From contig CAWDWM010000001.1 of assembly GCA_963806015.1 (NCBI GenBank), forward strand, positions 186,001-250,000: a stretch of 64,000 bases of DNA, given 5' to 3'. A program made the position numbers and the translations under genes. Below, piece after piece: positions 25,088 to 33,469 of this stretch (position 1 is the stretch's first letter; the number at the start of each line of letters is the position of its first letter). Under the pieces are notes generated by a model that saw only the letters and a list, made by a program, of their open reading frames with translations, was not told the origin of the DNA and made no database searches. The DNA comes from JAOPZW01 sp963806015 (lineage in GTDB: Bacteria > Actinomycetota > Thermoleophilia > Solirubrobacterales > Solirubrobacteraceae).

Positions 25088-26452
25088 GTGGCGCTGCAGG
25101 TCATCGAGCCGGCCACCGAGGAGGTCCTGGCCGAGGTACGGCGCGCGACCGCCGCCGACGTCGACGCAGCGGTCGCGCGCGCGAAGGCCGCGTTCCCGGC
25201 CTGGCGGGCCGTCGCGCCGGGTGACCGCGCCCGGCTCCTGCATCGGCTCGCCGACACCCTGGCTGAGCACCACGAGGAGCTCGCGGTCCTCGAGGCGCGC
25301 AACGCCGGCAAGCCGATCGGCGACGCGCGCGGCGAGATGGGGATGGTGGCCGACACCTTCCGCTACTACGCCGCCGCGCCCGAGCGCCTGCTGGGCGACA
25401 CCATCCCGGTGTCCGGGGGCGTGGGCTTCACGGTGCGTGAGCCGCTCGGCGTGGTCGGGCTCATCGTGCCGTGGAACTTCCCGCTCACGATCGCGTCGTG
25501 GAAGATGGCCCCGGCGCTGGCCTCGGGCAACACGGTGGTGCTCAAGCCCGCCGAGCTGACGCCGCTGACCGCGCTGCGCTTCGCCGAGCTGGCGCTCGAA
25601 GCCGGGCTGCCCGAGGGCGCCGTCGAGGTGGTCGCCGGCCCGGGCCGCGAGTGCGGCCAGCGGCTCGTCGAGCATCCAGACGTGGCCAAGATCGCCTTCA
25701 CGGGATCGACCGAGGTCGGACGCTCGATCGCGGCCGGGGCGGCGGCGACGATCAAGCGCGTCACCCTCGAGCTGGGCGGCAAGAGCGCGAACGTCGTCTT
25801 CGCCGACGCCGACCTCGAGCGGGCGGCCGCGATGGCGCCCCTGGCCGTGTTCGGCAATGCCGGACAGGACTGCTGCGCGCGCTCGCGGATCCTCGTGGAG
25901 CGCAGCGCGCTGGACCGCTTCATGGAGGCGCTCCAGGAGGCGGTGGGTGCCTTGCGCGTGGGCGATCCCCTCGACGACGAGACGCAGATGGGCCCGCTCA
26001 TCAGCGCCGCCCAACGCGAGCAGGTGAGCTCATTCGTCGGCGACGACGCGCCCGTGGCGATCCGCGGCGAGGCGCCCGACGGGCCGGGGTTCTGGTTCCC
26101 TCCGATCGTGCTGTGCCCCGTGAGCAACGACGACCGCGCCGCGCGCGAGGAGATCTTCGGCCCGGTGGCCGCGGTCATCCCGTTCCGCGACGAGGCCGAG
26201 GCGATCGCGCTGGCCAACGACACGATCTACGGCCTGTCGGGCTCGGTGTGGACCCGCGACGGAGCCCGGGCGCTGCGAGTGGCGCGCGCCATCGAGACCG
26301 GCGTGATGTCGATCAACTCCAACACCTCGGTGCGCGTCTCGACGCCGTTCGGGGGCTTCAAGCAGTCCGGCTACGGGCGCGAGCTCGGCCCCCACGCGAC
26401 CGACGCCTACACCGAGGTCAAGACCGTGTACTACGCGACCGAGGCGGGCTGA
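25088..26452 (+). CDS. NAD(P)-dependent aldehyde dehydrogenase
   Basis: This encodes 454 residues from GTG 25088, 12 bp after the permease gene. Canonical ALDH features are present: VPWNFPLTIASWKMAPALAS, KPAELTPLT, FTGSTEVGR (cofactor), VTLELGGKSAN (general-base Glu), GNAGQDCCARSRI (nucleophile Cys) and EEIFGPVAAV. It oxidises an aldehyde to the acid. Context next to a gamma-glutamylamine-synthetase-like protein suggests a gamma-glutamyl-aminoaldehyde (PuuC-like) or betaine/amino-aldehyde substrate; this is inference. Confidence 0.9.
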   Translation: MALQVIEPATEEVLAEVRRATAADVDAAVARAKAAFPAWRAVAPGDRARLLHRLADTLAEHHEELAVLEARNAGKPIGDARGEMGMVADTFRYYAAAPERLLGDTIPVSGGVGFTVREPLGVVGLIVPWNFPLTIASWKMAPALASGNTVVLKPAELTPLTALRFAELALEAGLPEGAVEVVAGPGRECGQRLVEHPDVAKIAFTGSTEVGRSIAAGAAATIKRVTLELGGKSANVVFADADLERAAAMAPLAVFGNAGQDCCARSRILVERSALDRFMEALQEAVGALRVGDPLDDETQMGPLISAAQREQVSSFVGDDAPVAIRGEAPDGPGFWFPPIVLCPVSNDDRAAREEIFGPVAAVIPFRDEAEAIALANDTIYGLSGSVWTRDGARALRVARAIETGVMSINSNTSVRVSTPFGGFKQSGYGRELGPHATDAYTEVKTVYYATEAG

Positions 26453-27198
26453 TGGGGCGCCTCGACGGCAAGGTCTGCGTGATCACCGGCGCCAAGGGCG
26501 GCATCGGCGCGGCCAGCGTGGAGCTCTTCGGGCGCGAGGGCGCGACCGTGGTCGGCGTCGACCTCGACGCGGACTCCCCCGGCGACCTCGCGCTGGCGTG
26601 CGACGTCACCGACGAGGACGCGGTCAGCGCGCTCTACGCGCACGTACGCGCGCAGTACGGGCACATCGACGTCCTGTTCAACAACGCCGGCATCTCCCCC
26701 AACGACGACGCCTCGGTGCTCGAGACCAGCTACGAGGCGTGGCAGCGCGTGCAGGACGTCAACCTGAAGTCGGTCTTCCTCTGCTGCAAATACGGCATCG
26801 CGCACCTGCTGGAGAACGAGGGCGGCGGGTCGGTGATCAACACCGCGTCGTTCGTGGCGGTCATGGGCGCCGCGACGTCGCAGATCTCCTACACCGCCAG
26901 CAAGGGCGGTGTGCTGGCCATGTCGCGCGAGCTGGGCGTCGAGTTCGCGCGCCAGGGCGTGCGCGTCAACGCGCTGTGCCCCGGCCCGGTCGACACGCCG
27001 CTGCTGCGCGAGCTGTTCGCGAAGGACCCCGAGAAGGCCGCGCGCCGCCTCGTCCATGTTCCGATGGGTCGCTTCGCCCGCGCCGAGGAGATCGCCGCTG
27101 GCGCGCTGTTCCTGGCCAGCGACGAATCGTCCTTCGTCACGGCCTCGACGTTCCTCGTCGACGGCGGACTCAGCGGGGCCTATGTCACCCCCGAGTAA
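26452..27198 (+). CDS. short-chain dehydrogenase/reductase
   Basis: This encodes 248 residues; the ATG at 26452 overlaps the ALDH stop (TGATG). Classical SDR motifs are TGAKGGIGAAS, DVT, NNAGIS, NTASFVAVMG with the catalytic Ser position, YTASKGG with Tyr and Lys, and the ending TFLVDGGLSGAYVTPE. It is the last gene of the permease-ALDH-SDR operon and likely acts on an alcohol or keto intermediate of the same pathway. Confidence 0.9.
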   Translation: MGRLDGKVCVITGAKGGIGAASVELFGREGATVVGVDLDADSPGDLALACDVTDEDAVSALYAHVRAQYGHIDVLFNNAGISPNDDASVLETSYEAWQRVQDVNLKSVFLCCKYGIAHLLENEGGGSVINTASFVAVMGAATSQISYTASKGGVLAMSRELGVEFARQGVRVNALCPGPVDTPLLRELFAKDPEKAARRLVHVPMGRFARAEEIAAGALFLASDESSFVTASTFLVDGGLSGAYVTPE

Positions 27199-27241
27199 GG
27201 GGGCTTATACAGCCCTTCGATTCGCCTTAACCGTCGGTCAG

Positions 27242-27258
27242 CAGGGTGCCGCACCCTG
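27242..27258 (+). promoter_or_regulatory. short perfect inverted repeat just before the protease start
   Basis: CAGGGTG, a 3-nt CCG loop, then CACCCTG, ending 5 nt before the ATG at 27264. It could be an operator or an mRNA hairpin that hides the ribosome-binding region. It would lie inside the gene if translation began at the GTG at 27246, which argues for the later start. Confidence 0.35.
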
Positions 27259-27263
27259 GTGGC

Positions 27264-28244
27264 ATGCCTATCTCGAAAACGATGCTTGCCGGTGGCCTCA
27301 CCGTCGCCCTCGCCGTCGGCGGGGGCGCGACCATCGCGCATGAACTCCTCGACAACCCATCCACCGCGACGGGTAGCACCCCGACCGCGTCCACCCGGCC
27401 GATCTCCAACACGACCCCCAGCCGCATCTACGACGGCGCCAAGAACGCGGTCACCTACATCGTCGCCGACACCGCCCAGGGCCAGGCGACGGGCTCGGGC
27501 TTCGTCATCTCCAAGGACGGGCTGATCGTGACCAACGATCACGTCGTCGAGGGCGCCACGCGCGTCCAGGTCAAGGTCGGCACGAACGGCAAGGCGCAGG
27601 ACGCCACCGTCGTCGGGGCCGACCCCTCGCGCGACCTCGCCCTGCTGAAGGTCGACGGCAACAACCTGTCCACCCTGTCGCTCGGCGACTCCTCGTCGGT
27701 CGGCGTCGGGGATGCCGTCTACGCGATCGGCAACCCCTTCGGGCTCGACCACACCTTCACGACCGGGATCGTCTCCGCGCTCCAGCGCAACCTGCAGGCA
27801 CCTGACGGCGCGACGATCTCCGGCGCCATTCAGACCGACGCCGCGCTGAACCCCGGCAACTCGGGCGGCCCGCTGCTCGACTCCGCCGGACAGGTGATCG
27901 GCGTCAACGCTCAGATCGAGACCGGCTCGCAGAACGGCGCCGAGGGCGGCAACGTCGGCATCGGCTTCGCGATCCCGTCGAGCACGGTCAAGGCGTTCGT
28001 CCAGGAGGCCAAGGACGGCAAGCTTGCACCGCAGCAGTCACAGGAGCAGCAGCAGCCCGACCAGCAGCAGCCCGACCAGCAGCAGCTCCAGCCGCAGGAG
28101 CAGCAGCAGCAGCCCGACCAGCCCGGCCTGCAGCTCGACCCGCAGCAGCTCCAGCAGCTGCTCGAGCAGCAGCAGCAGCAGCTCCAGCAGCAGCAGCAGC
28201 CCGACCAGCAGCAGAGCGATCCGTACGGCTGGGGGATCGGTTAG
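27264..28244 (+). CDS. HtrA/DegP-like serine protease with a Gln-rich tail instead of a PDZ domain
   Basis: This encodes 326 residues from ATG 27264. One N-terminal hydrophobic segment (about residues 7-24) serves as signal or anchor, followed by a Thr/Pro linker. The trypsin-like domain carries a complete triad: His93 in TNDHVVEG, Asp124 in PSRDLALL, Ser200 in NPGNSGGPLL. After about residue 255, where HtrA proteins normally have PDZ domains, there is a roughly 60-residue Gln-rich tract of PDQQQ-like repeats, ending in PYGWGIG. It is probably an envelope quality-control protease with substrate recognition unlike classical HtrA. Confidence 0.88.
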   Translation: MPISKTMLAGGLTVALAVGGGATIAHELLDNPSTATGSTPTASTRPISNTTPSRIYDGAKNAVTYIVADTAQGQATGSGFVISKDGLIVTNDHVVEGATRVQVKVGTNGKAQDATVVGADPSRDLALLKVDGNNLSTLSLGDSSSVGVGDAVYAIGNPFGLDHTFTTGIVSALQRNLQAPDGATISGAIQTDAALNPGNSGGPLLDSAGQVIGVNAQIETGSQNGAEGGNVGIGFAIPSSTVKAFVQEAKDGKLAPQQSQEQQQPDQQQPDQQQLQPQEQQQQPDQPGLQLDPQQLQQLLEQQQQQLQQQQQPDQQQSDPYGWGIG

Positions 28245-28329
28245 GCAGCACTCGCACGGACGCGCTCAACATGCTCGGCGACGGGCCGATTACCGGGGCC
28301 TCGATGGCGGCGCTCAACCAATCTGACCA

Positions 28330-29853
28330 GTGAGCGCCGCCCAGCCGCGCTCCCAGACGCGATCGCGGCCCCGTCAGCACAGGCTGCTGACGGTGCTCGG
28401 GATCGCGCTCGTCGCCGTCTTCGTGCTGGGCGAGGCGCTGCTCGTTCGCTCCTACCACGACGGGCTGGCGGAACAGCGGCTGGTCGCGTTCCTGGGCGCC
28501 TTCGCCCTGCTCCTGGCCGCAGGGCTCGCCGTCGTCATCCGGCGCGCGATCCGCGGCGACTTCGCCCAGGCGCGGGACATGCTCGAGAGCTCCGAGGCGC
28601 GCTTCCAGCAGCTCGTCGAGCAGTTCCCGGCCGTCGTCTATGCGCTCTCGCTGCCCGAGGACGGCCGTCCGCCGGCCCCCGTCTACGTCAGCCCGCAGAT
28701 GCTGGCGATCACAGGCGTCAGCGCGGAGGAGACGATGCGGCGCGGCCTGAAGTGGCTCAGCAGCCACGTGCCCGAAGATGACCAGTGGGGCCTGGGCGTG
28801 GCGATCGCCGCGGCCGTCGGCGGAGCACCGTTGCCGCCCATGGAGTTCCGCTTCGTCAAGCCCGACGGCGAGGAGATCTGGCTGCGCGCGTCGAGCACCG
28901 CGGTGACCGACGGTCCCGAGGGGCGACGGCTCCAGGGCCTCGTCTTCGACATCACCGAGGCCATGCACGCGCAGGCCGAGCACGCCATGATGGAGACCGA
29001 GCTGCGCCTGGCGCAGAAGCTCGAGGCCGTCGGCCAGCTTGCAGCGGGCATCGCCCACGAGATCAACACGCCCGTCCAGTTCGTGGGCGACACAGTGAGC
29101 TTCCTGCGCGAGGCCTTCGGAGACCTGATGGAGCTGCAGCCCGCGCAGGCCGCCGTCAATCGCGCGGCCGCCGCCGGCCCCGTCCCCGCAGAGCTGCTCG
29201 AGCGCGTCCAGGCGGCCGAGGACCGCGCCGACCTCGACTACCTGCGCGAGCGCGTCCCGGCGGCCTTCGCGCGCGCCACCGACGGCCTCGGGCGCGTCGC
29301 GTCCATCGTGGGCGCCATGCGCGAGTTCGCGCACCCGCCGACGAGCGAGCAGCTCGCGTTCGACCTCAACGATGCGCTGCGCAACACGCTGATCGTGGCG
29401 GCCAACGCCTACAAGTACGTCGCCGACGTCACCACCGACTTCGGGACCCTGCCCCCGGTGCTGTGCAACGGCGGCGACATGAACCAGGTGTTCATCAACC
29501 TGATCGTCAACGCCGCGCACGCGATCGAGGACACCGTCGGCGACTCCGGCGAGCGCGGCTCGATCGCCATCCACACCCGCCACGAGGGCGAGCACGTGGT
29601 CGTCAGCATCACCGACACGGGCGGCGGCATCCCGCGCGACGTGGCCGAGCGCATCTTCGATCCCTTCTTCACCACCAAGGACGTCGGGCGCGGCACCGGC
29701 CAGGGCCTCGCCATCGCCCGGACGATCGTCGTCGAGCGCCACGGCGGCACGATCACCTTCGACAGCGATCCTGCGCGCGGCACCACCTTCCACGTGCGCC
29801 TCCCGGTGGCCGGCCTGCAGCCCGCCACCGAGCACGAGCTCGCCGCGGCCTAG
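28330..29853 (+). CDS. PAS-domain sensor histidine kinase (orphan)
   Basis: This encodes 507 residues from GTG 28330. Two membrane helices (about 18-39 and 50-69) have almost no extracytoplasmic loop. A PAS domain covers roughly 85-220 (FRFVKPDGEEIWLRASSTAV). The phospho-acceptor is His243 in AGIAHEINTPVQFVGD, with a long helical insert before the ATPase domain (N box VFINLIVNAAHAIED, G1 DTGGGIP, G2 GTGQGLAIA). No response regulator is adjacent, so its partner is elsewhere. The AHEINTP pattern is typical of the HPK4 group. Its stop overlaps the convergent ilvA stop by 4 bp. Confidence 0.9.
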   Translation: MSAAQPRSQTRSRPRQHRLLTVLGIALVAVFVLGEALLVRSYHDGLAEQRLVAFLGAFALLLAAGLAVVIRRAIRGDFAQARDMLESSEARFQQLVEQFPAVVYALSLPEDGRPPAPVYVSPQMLAITGVSAEETMRRGLKWLSSHVPEDDQWGLGVAIAAAVGGAPLPPMEFRFVKPDGEEIWLRASSTAVTDGPEGRRLQGLVFDITEAMHAQAEHAMMETELRLAQKLEAVGQLAAGIAHEINTPVQFVGDTVSFLREAFGDLMELQPAQAAVNRAAAAGPVPAELLERVQAAEDRADLDYLRERVPAAFARATDGLGRVASIVGAMREFAHPPTSEQLAFDLNDALRNTLIVAANAYKYVADVTTDFGTLPPVLCNGGDMNQVFINLIVNAAHAIEDTVGDSGERGSIAIHTRHEGEHVVVSITDTGGGIPRDVAERIFDPFFTTKDVGRGTGQGLAIARTIVVERHGGTITFDSDPARGTTFHVRLPVAGLQPATEHELAAA

Positions 29854-31082
29854 CGGACCACCTTCGCCTCGTAGTCCGCGCCGCGCACCTGTTCGAGCAC
29901 GTCGTCGGCGTGCTCGCGCCCGCGCGTCTCCAGCACGAGCTGGACCGCGGTCTCGCGCACGTGGAGGTCCAGGCCCTCGCGCACGTGCTCGACGTCGACG
30001 AGGTTGGCGCCGGCCTCGCCCACCAGGGCGAGCAGGCGCGCCAGCGAGCCCGGGCGATCGGGCACGCGCGTCAGGACGACGAGGCGGCGCCCGGCCTGGC
30101 TCTCGTGGCGGCGCGCGATCGACGCCAGCAGGCCCGCGTCGACGTTGCCACCGCTGAGCACGACGACCGTCGTGCCCTGCGTCGCCGGCGCCGTCTGGCC
30201 ATCCAGCAGCGCAGCCACGCCGACGGCGCCCGCCCCTTCGACCACGAGCTTGGCCTTCTCCATGAGCAGCACCATCGCCTCGGCCACGTCGTCCTCGGCC
30301 ACCACGACCACGTCGTCGAGCCAGCGCTGGACGAGGCCGAGGGTCAGCTCCCCCGGGCGCTTGACCGCGATGCCGTCGGCGATCGTCAATCCGGGTGGCA
30401 CCTCGACGGGCTCGCCGCGGCGCAGCGACTCCGGGTAGGAGGCGACGGTGTCGACCTGCACGCCGACGACCTCGACCTCCGGCCGCGCCGACTTGACTGC
30501 GATCGCGATGCCGCTGGCCAGACCCCCGCCACCGACCGGGACGACGATCTTGGCCAGGTCGGGCACGTCCTCGAGCAGCTCGAGGCCGAGCGTCCCCTGG
30601 CCGGCGACGACGTCGGGGTCGTCGAACGGGTGCACGAAGGCCATGCCGGCCTCCTGCGCGCGCGCCCGGGCCGCCGCCACGCATTCCTCCACGTCGGCGC
30701 CACCACGATGCACGATCGCTCCCAGCGCGCCGCACCCCTCGATCTTCGACAACGGCGCCTCGACCGGCATGAACACCTCGCACGGCACGCCGCGCGCGCT
30801 GGCCGCCTGGGCCAGGGCCCAGGCATGGTTGCCCGCGCTGCCGCCCGTGACGCCGCGCGCGCACCCGTCGCCGAGTTCCGCGAGCTTGTTGAGGGCGCCA
30901 CGGATCTTGAACGAGCCCGTGCGCTGCAGGTTCTCGGCCTTCAGCGCGACCACGCCGTCCAGACGCTGGGTGAGCGTCAGCGACGGCAGCACCGGGGTGC
31001 GCTTGGCCACGTCGGCGATCGCTCCCCGGGCGCGCTCGATGTCCTCGGGGGTGACGGTGGCCCGGGTGGGCGACGTGGCCAT
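29850..31082 (-). CDS. ilvA: threonine ammonia-lyase with C-terminal ACT domain
   Basis: This encodes 410 residues: a PLP fold-type II enzyme that deaminates threonine to 2-oxobutanoate, either in isoleucine synthesis or catabolically. The cofactor lysine is in RTGSFKIRGALN, the phosphate-binding loop is GGSAGNHAWALA, and VPVGGGGLASG follows. A single ACT domain at the C-terminus (LVVLTRVPDRPGSLARLLAL) suggests regulation by an amino acid, as in short ilvA/tdcB-type enzymes. It lies 9 bp downstream of ridA on the same strand. Confidence 0.88.
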   Translation of the reverse strand: MATSPTRATVTPEDIERARGAIADVAKRTPVLPSLTLTQRLDGVVALKAENLQRTGSFKIRGALNKLAELGDGCARGVTGGSAGNHAWALAQAASARGVPCEVFMPVEAPLSKIEGCGALGAIVHRGGADVEECVAAARARAQEAGMAFVHPFDDPDVVAGQGTLGLELLEDVPDLAKIVVPVGGGGLASGIAIAVKSARPEVEVVGVQVDTVASYPESLRRGEPVEVPPGLTIADGIAVKRPGELTLGLVQRWLDDVVVVAEDDVAEAMVLLMEKAKLVVEGAGAVGVAALLDGQTAPATQGTTVVVLSGGNVDAGLLASIARRHESQAGRRLVVLTRVPDRPGSLARLLALVGEAGANLVDVEHVREGLDLHVRETAVQLVLETRGREHADDVLEQVRGADYEAKVVR

Positions 31083-31091
31083 CGGGCCGCG

Positions 31092-31484
31092 CTAGGTCGC
31101 CAGGGCGACGATGGCGTCGATCTCGACCCTCGACCCCAGCGGCAGCGAGGCCACGCCGATCGTGCTGCGGGCCGGCGGCCCCTCGCCGAAGAAGCCGGCG
31201 TAGGCCTCGTTGACCTCGGGGAAGGTGCCCATGTCGGTGACGTAGACGCCGAGGCGGACCGCGTCGGCCAACTCGGCGCCGGCCGCGACGCACACGAGGC
31301 TGAGGTTCTCCAGGCAGCGCCGCGTCTGGTCGCCGACCGAGCCCTCGACGAGCTTGCCGGTGGCGGGATCCAGGGGCGTCTGGCCCGAGCAGAAGAGCAG
31401 GCCGCCGCTTCTCACGGCGTGGCTGTAGGGGCCGACGGCATCGGGCGCGCCGGGCGCGGTGACGGGATCACGATCGTGAGACAT
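31092..31484 (-). CDS. ridA: RidA-family reactive-intermediate deaminase
   Basis: This encodes 130 residues from ATG 31484; a GTG four codons upstream is possible. Family signatures are GPYSHAVRSGGLLFCSGQTP, DQTRRCLENL, and the C-terminal VEIDAIVA. RidA proteins hydrolyse enamine/imine intermediates released by PLP enzymes such as threonine dehydratase. Being the upstream member of an operon with ilvA gives a direct functional pairing. One oddity: the usual Arg in the RSTIGV / RVEIDAIA region is present, so activity is expected. Confidence 0.88.
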   Translation of the reverse strand: MSHDRDPVTAPGAPDAVGPYSHAVRSGGLLFCSGQTPLDPATGKLVEGSVGDQTRRCLENLSLVCVAAGAELADAVRLGVYVTDMGTFPEVNEAYAGFFGEGPPARSTIGVASLPLGSRVEIDAIVALAT

Positions 31485-31558
31485 GCCGCCGGACACTAGT
31501 GCGCGCGCGCCGCGGGCGCCGGCTCCGCGGGCCCGATGGTGGTCTACCCTGCCCGACC

Positions 31559-33469
31559 ATGCCCGCCCGGTCCACCCTCGCCGCTCTGGCGGCCGCCGTT
31601 GCCGTCCTCGTCCTCGCGCCGGGCGCCCACGCGGCCATCCCGTACGCGCCGTGTGACCCGGTGGGCTTCCAGTGCGGCCAGCTCGCGGTGCCGCTCGACC
31701 GCACCGGGGCCGTCCCGGGCACCGTGACGCTGAAGGTCAAGCGCGTCGTCGCCTCCAGCAACCCGACCGCCACGGCCGTGGTCGCGCTGGCCGGCGGCCC
31801 GGGCCAGGCGGCGCTTCCCGTCGCCACGGAGTTCGCCTCGATCCTCGGCCCCTCGCTCGCCACCCGCGACCTGCTGGTCTTCGACCAGCGCGGCACCGGC
31901 AGCTCGGGCCGGCTCAGCTGCCCGGCCTTCGACCGCGGCGTCACCTCGATCGTCGATGCCGCGGCGCAGTGCGCCAACCAACTCGGGCCGACGCGCGGCT
32001 TCTACCGCACGTCGGACTCGGTCGACGACATCGAGGCGCTCCGCGTCGAGTCGGGCTATCAGAAGCTCGTCCTCTTCGGCGTCTCCTACGGCACCAAGGT
32101 CGCGCTCGACTATGCGGCCAAGTACCCGGCCAACGTCGAGTCGCTCGTGCTGGACTCGGTCGTGCCGCCCGAGGGCTCCGACGTCCTGAACGTCTCGACC
32201 TTCAAGACGATGCCGCGCGCGCTGGGCGAGCTGTGCGGCGCCGGTGCGTGCAACGGGATCACCACGAGCGTCGGCCACGACCTCTTCAACCTCGTCCACA
32301 AAGTGGGACGCAAGCCGATCAGCGGGAAGGTCAACACGCCGGGCGGCAACAGCCTGAAGGTGAGCCTCGACCAGGACGGTGTCCTGGACATCCTGCTCGC
32401 CGGCGACCTGAACCCCACCCTGCGCTCCGAGCTGCCGGGCGCGATGCGCAGCGCGATCAAGAACGACACTCGCCCGCTGCTGCGCCTGCTGCTGCGCGCC
32501 AAGGGCCTGACCGGGATCCCCGACGCGCGCGCGCAGGGGCCGCTCGACGAATCGGACTCCGACGCGCTCTTCGCCGCGACGCGCTGCGAGGAGTCGGCCT
32601 TCCCCTGGGATCGCAACGCGGGCCCCGAGCAGCGCGCCAGCCAGGCGCTGGGCGCCGCCCGGGCCCATCCCGCCACCGACTTCCAGCCGTTCAACTACAA
32701 GATCGCCCTGCGCAGCGAGTCCATACCCGTCTGCCTGGCGTGGCCCAACGCCAGCCCGCCGCCGGCGCCGGCGGCGGCGCTTCCGCCCGTGCCCACCCTG
32801 ATCCTCTCCGGCGGATTCGATCTGCGCACCCCGCGTGAGGACGCCGGCAGCGTCGCCGCGCGCATCCCCGGGGCCCAGCTCGTCGCGGTGCCCTTCACCG
32901 GCCACTCGGTGGTGACCAGCGACCTCAGCGACTGCGCGAAGAACGCGATGGCCGCCTTCTTCGCGGGCCAGCCCGCCGCGCAGTGCCCGAATGCCCAGCA
33001 GGTCATCGCGCCGTCGCCGATCTCGCCGACGCGCCTGTCCAAGCTGCCCGGGCGCACGACCGTGACCAAGACGATCGCCGCGGTCACGGCGACGGTGCGC
33101 GACGTCAAGCTGCAGTTCCTGGGCGACGAGATCGCCGCGGGGCGCGCGACGCCGGTCGGCTCCAAGGTGGCGGGGCTGCGCTCCGGCCACGCGACGGCCA
33201 CGTCGCATGGCTACAACCTGCACCGGGTCGAGTTCGTCCCCGGCGTGACGGTCAACGGCGCCGTCCCGGCCCAGAAGGGCTCCTCGACGCTGACGATCAG
33301 CGGCCGCTCGGCGCCCCACGGGAAGCTGACGATGCACCCTGACGGCACCGTCACCGGGCGCCTCGGCGGGCGCAAGGTCTCCGTGCACGCCGCTCGCGCG
33401 GCGCGCGCCGTGACGCGGCCGCTGCCGGTGAGGCTGCCCCGTTATCGCCGCCTCCTACAGTTGGGCTGA
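31559..33469 (+). CDS. secreted alpha/beta hydrolase, TAP-like
   Basis: This encodes 636 residues from ATG 31559. A signal peptide (LAALAAAVAVLVLAPGAHAA) is followed by CDPVGFQCGQLAVPLD, typical of tripeptidyl-aminopeptidase-like hydrolases. The oxyanion segment VALAGGPGQA, VFDQRGTGSSG, the nucleophile Ser in LFGVSYGTKVAL, the acid in LSGGFDLRTP and the His in FTGHSVV form a complete triad. About 130 extra C-terminal residues after residue 500 form a beta-rich domain not usual in the family. It is exported; it may act on peptides or esters. The next gene starts on its stop codon. Confidence 0.85.
   Translation: MPARSTLAALAAAVAVLVLAPGAHAAIPYAPCDPVGFQCGQLAVPLDRTGAVPGTVTLKVKRVVASSNPTATAVVALAGGPGQAALPVATEFASILGPSLATRDLLVFDQRGTGSSGRLSCPAFDRGVTSIVDAAAQCANQLGPTRGFYRTSDSVDDIEALRVESGYQKLVLFGVSYGTKVALDYAAKYPANVESLVLDSVVPPEGSDVLNVSTFKTMPRALGELCGAGACNGITTSVGHDLFNLVHKVGRKPISGKVNTPGGNSLKVSLDQDGVLDILLAGDLNPTLRSELPGAMRSAIKNDTRPLLRLLLRAKGLTGIPDARAQGPLDESDSDALFAATRCEESAFPWDRNAGPEQRASQALGAARAHPATDFQPFNYKIALRSESIPVCLAWPNASPPPAPAAALPPVPTLILSGGFDLRTPREDAGSVAARIPGAQLVAVPFTGHSVVTSDLSDCAKNAMAAFFAGQPAAQCPNAQQVIAPSPISPTRLSKLPGRTTVTKTIAAVTATVRDVKLQFLGDEIAAGRATPVGSKVAGLRSGHATATSHGYNLHRVEFVPGVTVNGAVPAQKGSSTLTISGRSAPHGKLTMHPDGTVTGRLGGRKVSVHAARAARAVTRPLPVRLPRYRRLLQLG

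Noticed and set aside
28024..28240. CAG-rich tandem repeats considered as a CRISPR-like or microsatellite array
   Set aside because: There are no regular spacers, and the repeats read cleanly as Gln codons of the protease tail.
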